Part shown: one piece after another, positions 10,433 through 20,107 of the stretch
Layout of the letters: the number at the start of each line of letters is the position of its first letter
Numbering within the stretch: the stretch's first letter is position 1
Origin: Candidatus Thiodiazotropha sp. (ex Ustalcina ferruginea)
GTDB taxonomy: Bacteria > Pseudomonadota > Gammaproteobacteria > Chromatiales > Chromatiaceae
DNA length: 36,903 nt
Direction of reading: 5' to 3'
Assembly (NCBI GenBank): GCA_025656375.1
Contig: JAHXHU010000131.1
Location: 1-36,903 of the forward strand
Position numbers and translations under genes: made by a program
The notes under the pieces: generated by a model
What the model saw: only the letters and a program-made list of their open reading frames with translations
Databases searched by the model: none
What the model was told of the DNA's origin: nothing

Positions 10433-11791
10433 ATGACCGATACAGGACATGTCAATCTAGAACAGTTTATGGAAGGTGTAAAAAGACGCAATCCAGGACA
10501 AAATGAATATGTGCAGGCGGTACAGGAGGTTGCTGAGGATATTTTCGATTTTATCCAGGATAAAAATGAATACCACGAATATCAAATTCTACGACGAATC
10601 GCTGAGCCGGATAGAGTCGTAAGCTTTCGGGTCTGTTGGGAAGACGACAACAGTAATATTCGTGTGCAACGCGGCTGGCGAGTACAGAACAACAATGCGA
10701 TCGGGCCTTACAAGGGAGGAATTCGTTTCCACCGTGACGTTAACGAGAGCATACTCAAATTTCTTGCCTTTGAGCAGACTTTCAAAAATAGTCTGACCGG
10801 TCTACCAATGGGTGGCGGCAAGGGTGGTGCCAATTTCAATCCCAAGGGTAAATCCGATCATGAAGTGATGCGCTTCTGCCAATCGTTCATGACCGAACTC
10901 TATCGACATGTTGGGCAGGACATAGATGTGCCTGCGGGTGATATTGGAGTAGGGGCACGTGAGATAGGATACATGTTCGGTCAGTACAAACGCATTACTA
11001 ACGAATTCACCGGTGTGCTTACCGGTAAAGCACTTGAATATGGCGGTAGTCTTATCCGTTCCGAAGCGACAGGCTACGGGGCAGTCTATTTTTTACAGGA
11101 TATGCTTGCACGGGTAGGCAATTCGATTGAAGGAAAGAGCTGTGTCGTTTCCGGCTCCGGAAATGTAGCAACCCATGTGGTCGAGAAGATTAGCCAACTC
11201 GGTGGTAGGGTAGTGACACTTTCAGATTCCGGTGGTTTTGTCTATGACCCCGACGGAATCGACCAGGAAAAACTCAGTTGGGTCAAGGAGCATAAGACTC
11301 GGCACCGCGGTAGAATTGCCGACTATGTTAAGGAGTTTAAGAACGCAGAGTTTTACCAAGGCATGCGACCCTGGTCTGTCAAATGTGATCTTGCCTTGCC
11401 TTGTGCAACACAAAACGAGATTAATGGTGAAGATGCGAGAACACTGATCAAGAATGGCTGCATCGGCGTATCGGAGGGTGCCAACATGCCGACCAATCTG
11501 GATGGCGTGCATGCGTTTAAGGGAGCTAAGATTCTCTTCGCACCCGGTAAAGCGGCTAATGCAGGGGGGGTTGCTGTCTCCGGGCTGGAGATGAGTCAGA
11601 ATTCGGCCCGCATATCGTGGAAAGAAGAAGATTTACAGCAACTACTGGTTGATATTATGAAGCAGATTCATGATAGTTGCGTCGAGTTTGGCGGCACGCC
11701 AGGCAGTGAGCATATTGACTATGTGCGTGGTGCCAATATCGCGGGTTTTATAAAAGTAGCGGATGCGATGCTGGCTTATGGTGTGGTGTGA
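10433..11791 (+). CDS. gdhA: NADP-type glutamate dehydrogenase
   Basis: GPYKGGIRFHRDVNESILKFLAFEQTFKNSLTGLPMGGGKGGANFNPKGKSDHEVMRFCQSFMTEL; typical hexameric GDH. Confidence 0.96.
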   Translation: MTDTGHVNLEQFMEGVKRRNPGQNEYVQAVQEVAEDIFDFIQDKNEYHEYQILRRIAEPDRVVSFRVCWEDDNSNIRVQRGWRVQNNNAIGPYKGGIRFHRDVNESILKFLAFEQTFKNSLTGLPMGGGKGGANFNPKGKSDHEVMRFCQSFMTELYRHVGQDIDVPAGDIGVGAREIGYMFGQYKRITNEFTGVLTGKALEYGGSLIRSEATGYGAVYFLQDMLARVGNSIEGKSCVVSGSGNVATHVVEKISQLGGRVVTLSDSGGFVYDPDGIDQEKLSWVKEHKTRHRGRIADYVKEFKNAEFYQGMRPWSVKCDLALPCATQNEINGEDARTLIKNGCIGVSEGANMPTNLDGVHAFKGAKILFAPGKAANAGGVAVSGLEMSQNSARISWKEEDLQQLLVDIMKQIHDSCVEFGGTPGSEHIDYVRGANIAGFIKVADAMLAYGVV

Positions 11792-12086
11792 TAGCGGACC
11801 CGGAGAGCACTGGGGACCAAAACAACTCAGACACCCGATTAAATAGGGCAAAAAACTTGGCCCATAATTAATAAGAAGAAGTTATTTAAGTGGATTGATT
11901 TATTGTTAGTAGTCGCGCCTTGATTGTCATCGACTTAAACTGTAAGGGCTCTTATACTTCCTGTAGTCTCAGACTTGGCTCGACATGTGGCTACACGGAG
12001 ATAACACGATGCTAGAGATATACTGAGCAGATACAAGAAGCCCAGACTTCATCAAGAGTGAGAAGTGTTTCAAAACCTGGCAACCG

Positions 12087-12437
12087 TTGGATTTCGAAGA
12101 AGCAAAGCGGATGTTGAAGAAATTCTGCGGAGCCGATACCAACCTTGGGCTGAAAAGCAAAGCAGTTGAAGGTCTTGTCAACAGACTGAAAACACCCAAG
12201 CTGAAATTCGACAAAAAGCTGAAGAGGAATCTTCCAACAGGGGATTCTCATCCCCTCAACAAGAACGATTTAAGTCGTCTGATCAAATCCCAAAAGACCC
12301 GTGAATCTTTCTGGATCTCTACAGATGAAAAGGAAGACTGCGGCGGACAGGCCAGTAGTTATATCTACAAGATGAGGTTCGACTCAAATAGTCGGGCACC
12401 GATTCCACCGAGGACCGGACGGCCAAAGAGGATCTGA
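12087..12437 (+). CDS. Unrecognised ORF, possibly a gene remnant (open upstream to an in-frame TGA near 12024)
   Basis: Reading frame is open from the TGA to 12437; no family recognised, poor start context, competing ORFs on the other strand. Confidence 0.2.
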   Translation: MDFEEAKRMLKKFCGADTNLGLKSKAVEGLVNRLKTPKLKFDKKLKRNLPTGDSHPLNKNDLSRLIKSQKTRESFWISTDEKEDCGGQASSYIYKMRFDSNSRAPIPPRTGRPKRI

Positions 12438-12673
12438 CAGCACCTGTGATTGGATATCAAGCCCTCCAGCAGGGTAGTGAACTGCATACATTGATACAGA
12501 GTTTTCGTTATTGGTGCACGGGAGTGCCGGCACTTCGGATAAGGTTAAGGACAACGGGAGAATACTGCCCTTTATGGAGGGCATTCGCACAGTAATGGAA
12601 CTATGACAAGAAAATCAAAGGATAGGCGCAGGCGGCCCTCAAGCCGCCACTGATCATGAATAGCGATATTCGC

Positions 12674-12883
12674 TCAGTGTTGCCGATATCCGGAGTCTAA
12701 CCAGCATTGGGGAAGTGGCTCGCCAGAGGGGAATTTCATCTGATCTTTGGCGAATTTTTCAGCATCCTGCATCTCTTCTCCTGCATGGAAGCGACCAACA
12801 ATTTCAACATGGTTTGGATTAAAAAGATCGGTCAGACTCAGTACCTCAACCAGTTTTTCACTGTTTTTCTGCATTAAAAACAT
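12674..12883 (-). CDS. Small conserved-looking hypothetical protein (69 aa)
   Basis: MFLMQKNSEKLVEVLSLTDLFNPNHVEIVGRFHAGEEMQDAEKFAKDQMKFPSGEPLPQCWLDSGYRQH preceded by AGGAGG with good spacing. Start reset from the ORF-track start at 12919. Confidence 0.6.
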   Translation of the reverse strand: MFLMQKNSEKLVEVLSLTDLFNPNHVEIVGRFHAGEEMQDAEKFAKDQMKFPSGEPLPQCWLDSGYRQH

Positions 12884-13043
12884 CGAGAACCTCCTTTCTA
12901 TCCGGGCAGAGAACATCACGCCCCTTGTACTAATAAGTATGGATTAGAAGACGTAATTTTCAATGCTGTTGCAGGACTGGAAAGCCATTCATCATCCAGG
13001 GGTTTAGAGCGCTTTTGTGCTGTACACTTGAATAGAGTCAAGC

Positions 13044-13196
13044 AAAAAACTACCTGATTACCTGCCACATTCAGCTATTGCATAGGTGTTGAATGTAATC
13101 AGTTTAAGGTGTTCTGAAACGTTAATACGAGGATTTGTGTGGACTTCCAGTGCGTTATGGTGGGGCAGGGCTCTGCCCCACCAAACACGGCTGAAT
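13044..13196. repeat. ~150-bp intergenic repeat, copy 1 (ends in a perfect GC-rich hairpin)
   Basis: Clear similarity to 15811-15962 (e.g. CTGAAACGTTAATACGAGGATTTGTGTGGACTTCCAGTGCGTTATGGTGGGGCAGG). Contains TGGTGGGGCAG-GGCT-CTGCCCCACCA at 13158-13183. Confidence 0.75.
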
Positions 13197-13284
13197 AAGG
13201 TCGCGCATATTCGATCCTTAGCAGTTAAGAAAGCGCCCCTTCACCAAACCCAGTCAAGGTGAGTGTTGAAAAATTTCAACCGAA

Positions 13285-14865
13285 TTAAAGCTCGCGGGTA
13301 GCAAGATATTTGATGTCCGGCCACCGTTCTATTGCCAGATCCAAATTGACCCGTGTTGGCGCCAGATAGACCAGTTGATCATCCCCATCCAGTGCAAGAT
13401 TGCCATAGGCCGTCTCCTTGAAACGATCGAGCATCTTCTCATCCTTACACTCTATCCATCGGGTGGTAGCCACTCTCACCGGCTCAACGATCGCCTCAAC
13501 CTTGTACTCATGCTTCAGACGTTCCACAGCCACATCAAACTGCAAGACACCCACTGCGCCCAGTATCAAGTCATTATTCTTCATCGGCCTGAAAACCTGA
13601 GTGGCTCCCTCTTCGCACAGCTGCAAAACGCCCTTCAACAGCGCCTTCTGCTTGAGTGGATCCCTCAATACCACACGACGAAACATCTCGGGGGCGAAAT
13701 AGGGGATGCCTTCGTATTTCAGCAGCTCCCCTTCGGTAAAGGTATCGCCGATTTGAATCGTGCCATGGTTGTGTAGACCAATGATATCCCCTGGCCATGC
13801 CTCCTCCACATGCCTTCTTTCATCGGCTTGGAAGGTAATGGCATTACTGATCTGTATGGTCTTATCAATGCGAACATGACGCATCTTCATGCCCTTGCGG
13901 TAGCTCCCGGAACAGACACGCAGAAAGGCAACTCGATCTCGATGTTGAGGATCCATATTGGCCTGGATCTTAAAAACGAAACCGCTGAATTTGGGCTCTG
14001 CCGGCTCTACCAGTCGTTGCTGGGTAGTGCGTAAAAGTGGCCCGGGTGCATATTCAACAAAAGCTTCCAGCAGTTCTTTAACACCGAAGTTGTTAATTGC
14101 GGAACCAAAAAAAACCGGTGTCAGCTCACCACGGGCATAGGCCTCAAGATCGAGTTCATGACTGGCACCACGCACCAGTTCGATCTCCTCGCGTAACTCT
14201 TCGGCCTGGCTGCCGATCATCTCATCCAGCTTGGGATTGTCGATACCCTCGATGATCTCACCCATTTGAATCTTACCCCCGTGGGTCGCGCTGAAAAGAT
14301 GGGTAGTATCGGTACGCAGATCGTAAACCCCTTTTAGGCGTTTGCCCATGCCGATCGGCCAGGAAATAGGTGCACACTTGATCTTCAAGACCTCCTCGAT
14401 CTCATCGAGAATCTCCAGTGGATCACGACCTTCCCGGTCAAGTTTGTTGACGAATGTAAGGATCGGTGTATCACGTAAGCGACAGACCTCCATCAACTTG
14501 ATGGTGCGAGCCTCAACACCCTTCGCCACGTCGATGACCATCAAGGCAGAGTCAACAGCTGTCAGAGTACGGTAGGTATCTTCAGAAAAGTCTTCATGTC
14601 CGGGAGTATCGAGTAGGTTGACGATCTCGCCCTGATAGGGAAATTGCATGACCGATGAGGTCACCGAGATGCCGCGCTCCTTCTCCATCGCCATCCAGTC
14701 AGATGTAGCATGGCGTGCCGCCTTGCGCCCTTTGACCGTGCCCGCCATCTGGATTGCACCGCCATATAGCAGCAGTTTTTCCGTCAGCGTGGTCTTTCCC
14801 GCATCCGGATGAGAGATGATGGCGAAGGTTCGGCGACGACTGAGTTGTTCGAGCAGTTCAGACAT
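13285..14865 (-). CDS. prfC: Peptide chain release factor 3
   Basis: GTPase motifs [94 protein letters not shown]. Confidence 0.97.
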   Translation of the reverse strand: MSELLEQLSRRRTFAIISHPDAGKTTLTEKLLLYGGAIQMAGTVKGRKAARHATSDWMAMEKERGISVTSSVMQFPYQGEIVNLLDTPGHEDFSEDTYRTLTAVDSALMVIDVAKGVEARTIKLMEVCRLRDTPILTFVNKLDREGRDPLEILDEIEEVLKIKCAPISWPIGMGKRLKGVYDLRTDTTHLFSATHGGKIQMGEIIEGIDNPKLDEMIGSQAEELREEIELVRGASHELDLEAYARGELTPVFFGSAINNFGVKELLEAFVEYAPGPLLRTTQQRLVEPAEPKFSGFVFKIQANMDPQHRDRVAFLRVCSGSYRKGMKMRHVRIDKTIQISNAITFQADERRHVEEAWPGDIIGLHNHGTIQIGDTFTEGELLKYEGIPYFAPEMFRRVVLRDPLKQKALLKGVLQLCEEGATQVFRPMKNNDLILGAVGVLQFDVAVERLKHEYKVEAIVEPVRVATTRWIECKDEKMLDRFKETAYGNLALDGDDQLVYLAPTRVNLDLAIERWPDIKYLATREL

Positions 14866-15108
14866 AAAGACTACATCATGGTGAAAAGCCGCGGATTATA
14901 CCCCATTCACTGATTGTGTATGAGCTTTTTGGAGATTACCTGACCCTATGATTAGCTCGTGAGCATTAGAAATACGTTTTTCTTAACAAACCCTTGAAGC
15001 AAAAGAGTAAGAAGTAGATTCCGCAAGCGTCCACTGTTTAGGCTATACCCATTTATTTTTACAAATGTTTCATATAATTCTGTTAAGAAAATGTGATTTG
15101 GAGATGGC

Positions 15109-15813
15109 ATGGACCTATCCCTAGGACGCTTGTCAGGTTTCAGTAATAACGCTTCTGCTTCAGGCGGTATCCAGCGTGGGTTGGAATCATCCCGAGCTGA
15201 TCAGATCACTGCGGGCAGTTCAGCCGAGGATTCTGCAGCTACCCCCGCCACCCGGGAAAGCGCAACTCAGCGTCCCGTCATGGAAACCGGACAAGCTAAC
15301 CCGTTGACGCCGGAGGAGCAGGCACAGGTCAGGGAGCTACAAAAGGTAGACCGGGAGGTCAGAGCCCACGAGGCTGCCCACAGAGCGGCGGCAGGTGGTC
15401 TGGCATCGGGTGGCAGCTACACGTATCAGACAGGACCGGATGGAAGAAACTATGCGGTTGGTGGTGAAGTCTCCATTAGTGCTTCTTCGTCCGGGACACC
15501 TCGTGAGAAACTTCAGCAGGCCGAGACCATCCGCAGGGCTGCTCTGGCCCCGGCGGATCCATCATCCCAGGACCGCCAAGTCGCTGCACAGGCGGCTGCA
15601 ACGGCCGCGCAAGCTCGCAGTGAAATCAGCGCTGCAAAGCACCAGGAACAGACAAAACAGGGGGAGGAGCCGGTAGGCCAGGATACCCGGCATCAAACTC
15701 AGCAAGTCAGCAACCTCTCTACACTTGGACGTCGAGCCATTGCCTCATTTGAAGGGGTAGCTGGCATTAATGCTTTGCATAGCAACTCAACTCCCATTGA
15801 CGAAATCATTTAA
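15109..15813 (+). CDS. SprA-related putative metalloprotease (CJM1_0395-type HExxH protein)
   Basis: EVRAHEAAHRAAAGGLASGGSYTYQTGPDGRNYAVGGEVSI with an HEAAH (HExxH) motif; GGAGAT upstream of the ATG. Confidence 0.75.
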   Translation: MDLSLGRLSGFSNNASASGGIQRGLESSRADQITAGSSAEDSAATPATRESATQRPVMETGQANPLTPEEQAQVRELQKVDREVRAHEAAHRAAAGGLASGGSYTYQTGPDGRNYAVGGEVSISASSSGTPREKLQQAETIRRAALAPADPSSQDRQVAAQAAATAAQARSEISAAKHQEQTKQGEEPVGQDTRHQTQQVSNLSTLGRRAIASFEGVAGINALHSNSTPIDEII

Positions 15814-15962
15814 AAACAAAACCTGATTACCCACCACACTCATCAATTGCATCAGTGTTGAAAGGTAATTAACTTAAGATGCTCTGAAACGTTATTACGT
15901 GAATTTGTGTTGACTTCCAGCGCGTTATGGCGGGGCAGGACCCAACCAATCACGGCTAAAAC
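15811..15962. repeat. ~150-bp intergenic repeat, copy 2
   Basis: CCTGATTACCCACCACACTCATCAATTGCATCAGTGTTGAA...CTGAAACGTTATTACGTGAATTTGTGTTGACTTCCAGCGCGTTATGGCGGGGCAGGA, homologous to 13044-13196. The right arm of the terminal hairpin is lost. Confidence 0.75.
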
Positions 15963-17398
15963 CCACCTCCGGTTCTAAATCCTCCACCTCCACCTCTACC
16001 ACCTCTGCCATCTGGAAACCCGCTCCGTCCCAGATCACCGAGAATATCCCCGATGCCACCGTTCCAGACGGTCCCACGGCCGAAGCCACCAGATCCAAAA
16101 TTCGGATTGGAGCGCCTTGGTCGATAACGTTGCTGTTGCTGTAAAACCTTCCATAACACACCCCGGTCCAGCATACCGGCAAAGAACTGAGCGAGTACTG
16201 TGCCAATGACATTGTCATCTCTGAAGGTGGAGCCCATTCGATCATAACGATTGCGTTTGAATTCCATGCGCAATGCCTCAAGTTCACTGAGGCGCTGTTG
16301 GTGTTGCCCGATCGTCTCTTTGAAACCGTCAATCGCCGACTCCAGATCAAGGTATTGGTTCTCCCTATCCAGCATCCGACTAATGATCAGATCGTCATCC
16401 GGAAACGGCGTATTCAAGGCATCATTACGCAGAGCCATCAAATCGTCTCGTTTGAACTCCGCGGCAAGGAATGTCACCGCTTTTTGTGTGAATTCATCAT
16501 CGCCGGTAGCAAATTCAGCCTTTTGGCTTAGAAATCTCTGGTAGTTGGCTTCATGCCGCCCAATATCGGAATCGACCTCATCCAACCGGGTCTGGGACTC
16601 CTCCAGGGCCTTCTCCAGCGAATGAATGCCATCAGCCTCCCGTGCAGCCTTGTCCAGTACCTTCAAGGTGGCAATCGCTTCGTCAGCAAGCCTGCTGATA
16701 GTGGTGGCGTGCTCGCGCAGGCGGTCGGGGATCTCTTTCAGACGAGTGAAGTTAGCACGGGCATCGGCAAAACCGATCAAATGCGCCACTCTGCCATCAA
16801 GCCAACGTACCAATCCGCTGGCTTTGTAGGCAGGCAATCCATAGTTGCGTTGCCAGAGGTACATAAATAAGGGGTCGCTGCGGTAAGCGTCCCCTTTCTG
16901 TTCACGTTCGGCCTCACTGCGAGATGCCTTTTCACCCGCATGCATGGCCTTGCGTTCAGCCGCCACTGCTTTCTCTCGCTGATGGCGGTAATCGGGGTCC
17001 CGATCAAGCCTAGCCTGAGTCTCAGCCTCAGCATCATCGACTACCTTGGCGGCATGATCCACCTGCTCGGCCTGCGCAGTTCGTTTAGCGGCTAACAATT
17101 CAAATGCGTCTTCAGCACTACGGATCTCTCTCTGCAAAGCGGAAAGGGCCTCATGCCGTTGTGCAAACAGGGCCTTGACCTGGTGTTCAGTCTGATCCAG
17201 TTGCCGCTCCATCTCTCCATCGATCAACCAATCCAGGTGGGTTCTTGCCAATTCCCGATAATCCTGAGTCATAGACTGCTGCTGATCGGCGAGCTGGCCG
17301 GAGATCGCTTCGATCTGCTCCTCTAGCCCGTCGATCTTGCTATGTGGCTTGTTAACTGACTGGTCGATGGAAGCCAGCACCTGTCGTCCTGGGATCAT
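15956..17398 (-). CDS. Coiled-coil protein with a Gly/Phe-rich C-terminal tail, third gene of the DUF6384-like operon
   Basis: 480-aa ORF, long heptad-like helices, tail GRGGRGGGGGFRTGGGF; starts 10 nt after the upstream gene ends. Confidence 0.75.
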   Translation of the reverse strand: MIPGRQVLASIDQSVNKPHSKIDGLEEQIEAISGQLADQQQSMTQDYRELARTHLDWLIDGEMERQLDQTEHQVKALFAQRHEALSALQREIRSAEDAFELLAAKRTAQAEQVDHAAKVVDDAEAETQARLDRDPDYRHQREKAVAAERKAMHAGEKASRSEAEREQKGDAYRSDPLFMYLWQRNYGLPAYKASGLVRWLDGRVAHLIGFADARANFTRLKEIPDRLREHATTISRLADEAIATLKVLDKAAREADGIHSLEKALEESQTRLDEVDSDIGRHEANYQRFLSQKAEFATGDDEFTQKAVTFLAAEFKRDDLMALRNDALNTPFPDDDLIISRMLDRENQYLDLESAIDGFKETIGQHQQRLSELEALRMEFKRNRYDRMGSTFRDDNVIGTVLAQFFAGMLDRGVLWKVLQQQQRYRPRRSNPNFGSGGFGRGTVWNGGIGDILGDLGRSGFPDGRGGRGGGGGFRTGGGF

Positions 17399-17408
17399 TC
17401 AGCTCTCC

Positions 17409-18347
17409 TCACCATCGGGTTATCGCACCACCCGTGGTGGGCATTTCGTAATTGGGCACAAGGTAACCCTGGTCTTTATATCCAAACCGGTCCTTCTCGA
17501 TGATGCCGTCATCCTGTTTGTCGTTAGCGACTGATTGGAACACCGTTTTGTCCACCCGCAGACCCCACACTTTTACCCAGCCGGTTTTACCGCTCTCTTC
17601 GCTCTCGATGGGTACACTCAGCACCTTTCCTGTCGGATCTACAGCCTCAACAATAAGATAGTAGTTGCGAGCATCAGTATTCACATCAGGAATTCGCCAT
17701 ACGCCGGATCGCTGCTCCTGACGGTTAATGATCTGGATGGTGTATTCCTGTTCCAGCTGGGTCTGAAGTTGCTCCAGTTGTTCAATGGCCTCTTTTGCCT
17801 TCTCACTGTTCTCATCATTCAATGCTACCTTGCCTGCATTGAAAATCCGCATCGCTGTTGTGCGGGCATTGTCCGTCTTGGCCAGTGCTACCACAGCCCC
17901 ATGGGTTGCATGCAATTCCTCAGGCAAAGCTGCGTTTGGCACCACGAATGCGAAGTAATTGGCAGCCAGTGCCACCACACCGGCAAGCAAACCACCACCG
18001 ATCCATTTCCCCCACCTTCCGCGTTTGATGTAGATGTGCGCCAGTCGAGTTGTAAGGCCCCGCTTCGGAGGTTTATAGGTAAAACGGTCTTCCTTGAGTG
18101 CGGCAACCCCCTGTTCAAGGATATGATCCGGCACCTCAATCCCCTGCTGGGCATAGATCTTTCGCAAGCGCTGTTTAAGCTCCTCCTCACGGCCCACCTC
18201 ATCCAGTTCAAGGTTGACCAGGCGTTCCCGGCGGCGCAGTGTATCGACCACGTCCATCGCAAGCATGACCTCGTCCAGAGGTGGGGACTCATGGGTGTTA
18301 CTAAGCTGCGTTGTAGATTCCGCAGGCGTTGTCATCTTATCGCTCAC
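17409..18347 (-). CDS. DUF6384-like protein with one TM segment
   Basis: LDEVMLAMDVVDTLRRRERLVNLELDEVGREEELKQRLRKIYAQQGIEVPDHILEQGVAALKEDRFTYKPP followed by a TM helix (WIGGGLLAGVVALAANYFAFVV). Family from memory. Confidence 0.7.
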   Translation of the reverse strand: MSDKMTTPAESTTQLSNTHESPPLDEVMLAMDVVDTLRRRERLVNLELDEVGREEELKQRLRKIYAQQGIEVPDHILEQGVAALKEDRFTYKPPKRGLTTRLAHIYIKRGRWGKWIGGGLLAGVVALAANYFAFVVPNAALPEELHATHGAVVALAKTDNARTTAMRIFNAGKVALNDENSEKAKEAIEQLEQLQTQLEQEYTIQIINRQEQRSGVWRIPDVNTDARNYYLIVEAVDPTGKVLSVPIESEESGKTGWVKVWGLRVDKTVFQSVANDKQDDGIIEKDRFGYKDQGYLVPNYEMPTTGGAITRW

Positions 18348-19528
18348 GCATCCAGCTCGACATCAAGCCCTTTTCCCTCCTCTGCCAGTCGTGCCAGTTG
18401 ACGTTTGCCTTCTTCAACCGCTTCACGAATTTCGTCGGCATTCTGGGTGCTCAGTCTACGCATCTCAGCGATAATTTCGTGTGAACGAGTCTGCCAGTTG
18501 ACGACGGAGTCCACCAACTTTTTTACCGACTCTGCTCGGATCGTAGGACCGTAACCGGCCTTGACCGCTGCTTCCTGGACCTTGCCACCAATCTCCGCCA
18601 GATCCTCCAACGACTTGCTGACACCCTCTTTCATCGCCTCGATGGTTTGAGTGCCCTCATGCAACCCGAACATGCCAGTAAAAGAGGCAGTCAGGGCGGT
18701 CAATACGACTTCGTTGGTAGAGAAGAAACTGACTGCCTGAGCATAGACCCGCTCCTTTGCGGTTGTGGTCTGAAGCAGACGTGCCATGACCACCTCCGAG
18801 GTGTTATAACTGACTGTAAGGTTGTCAGAGAGATCCTTGCTGATCTGGTAGCGTTTATCCTCTTTCTGTAATGCACGAACCTTCTCGTCACGGGTCATCT
18901 CCAGTTTTGCCCGCTCAGCGGCATCTTCACTGGCATAGGCCTCCACACCCTTCATCGCTTCGGCAACACTGGCCTTGGCTTCATCAACTTTACCTTCAGC
19001 CGTTTTCAATACTTCCAGGGCCAACACTTCCGACTGCTTCAATGCACCGCGAAAATCCTGATAGGCCTCAAGTATGGTGTGCTCTCTCTGAATCTGGTCG
19101 TTGCTCGATGAAGTCACATCGAGGTAGGTCTCCTTGATCTCATCGAACCGACTCGCAATGTCACCACGGGTGACTTTCATCCAGACATTACTGATCCGCT
19201 CAAAACTGTCCACTTTGCCATCATCAATCTGTTCCACCATTCTTTTGGCATCGTCGCGGATACTGTTGAAAGCATTGGTGATCTTTTCGTAGCGTTCACC
19301 GATTTCCATTGCCTTGACCTGCTCACGCACCACATCATTGAACATCGATGCCTTACCCAAGGTCCTGGCAATGGCCGTCACACGTCCCTCGTCCAGATCT
19401 GATATTTGGTTAAGCAGTGCGATAATCGGCTGCTCCTGGGTATCCTCATCGGTTGGAAGTAATCCTAAGTCATGCAGACGATTCATGGCCTTGTCGAGGT
19501 ACTTCATCGGTGTGGATGGGGTATTCAT
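18344..19528 (-). CDS. Long-helical coiled-coil protein (often annotated 'cell surface protein'; TelA-like architecture), first gene of the operon
   Basis: 394-aa ORF, almost entirely alpha-helical/coiled-coil composition; 4-nt overlap with the DUF6384-like gene. Confidence 0.7.
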   Translation of the reverse strand: MNTPSTPMKYLDKAMNRLHDLGLLPTDEDTQEQPIIALLNQISDLDEGRVTAIARTLGKASMFNDVVREQVKAMEIGERYEKITNAFNSIRDDAKRMVEQIDDGKVDSFERISNVWMKVTRGDIASRFDEIKETYLDVTSSSNDQIQREHTILEAYQDFRGALKQSEVLALEVLKTAEGKVDEAKASVAEAMKGVEAYASEDAAERAKLEMTRDEKVRALQKEDKRYQISKDLSDNLTVSYNTSEVVMARLLQTTTAKERVYAQAVSFFSTNEVVLTALTASFTGMFGLHEGTQTIEAMKEGVSKSLEDLAEIGGKVQEAAVKAGYGPTIRAESVKKLVDSVVNWQTRSHEIIAEMRRLSTQNADEIREAVEEGKRQLARLAEEGKGLDVELDA

Positions 19529-19615
19529 GGTTTCTCCGTTGACGTTGGATCGTCAGTTAGTATTAATGGGTGGCCCCAGGGCAATCTGTACTTATTACAC
19601 CGATTGGTCAGATTT

Positions 19616-19639
19616 AAAACCTGAACCCACGGATTCAGG
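19616..19639 (-). terminator. Rho-independent terminator of rimI
   Basis: On the minus strand CCTGAATCCGTGGGTTCAGG followed by TTTT, immediately 3' of the rimI stop. Confidence 0.6.
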
Positions 19640-20107
19640 CTAAAACTCCAGCGCCATGACCAAGGCATCTTCCCGTTTCCTATCAGCAGCCGGATAGTAA
19701 TTCCTGCGCTGACCAATCTTCACAAAACCTATTTTTTCGTAGAGTTTGAAGGCAATTTGATTACTTGCCCTAACTTCCAGAAACACCGTCTCAGCACCAT
19801 GCTGTCGAGCTATTTTCAGTAACCGTTGACTCAGTTTATAACCCAATCCCTGCCCCTGCCACTTGGGATGAATACAGATATTGAGGATATGTGACTCATC
19901 GATCACCACTGACATCACGCCATAGCCGATGACTTGCTGATCCAGCGTCACCACCCAGCAACAATAACCAACACGTAAACAGTCCTGAAAGATGTCCAGT
20001 GTCCAGGGAAAGGGGTAAACTCTCTCTTCCATGGCCATCACATGAGATAGATCCTCATTTAGCATGGGACGTATACCCAGCAGGGGATCAAGCAGTTGTG
20101 CGCTCAT
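19640..20107 (-). CDS. rimI: Ribosomal protein S18 alanine N-acetyltransferase
   Basis: GNAT fold with HILNICIHPKWQGQGLGYKL and FLEVRASNQIAFKLYEKIGFVKIGQRRNYYPA. Confidence 0.92.
   Translation of the reverse strand: MSAQLLDPLLGIRPMLNEDLSHVMAMEERVYPFPWTLDIFQDCLRVGYCCWVVTLDQQVIGYGVMSVVIDESHILNICIHPKWQGQGLGYKLSQRLLKIARQHGAETVFLEVRASNQIAFKLYEKIGFVKIGQRRNYYPAADRKREDALVMALEF

Noticed and set aside
17535-18401. 288-aa plus-strand ORF
   Set aside because: Antisense to the DUF6384-like gene; composition is a mirror of the real coding strand.
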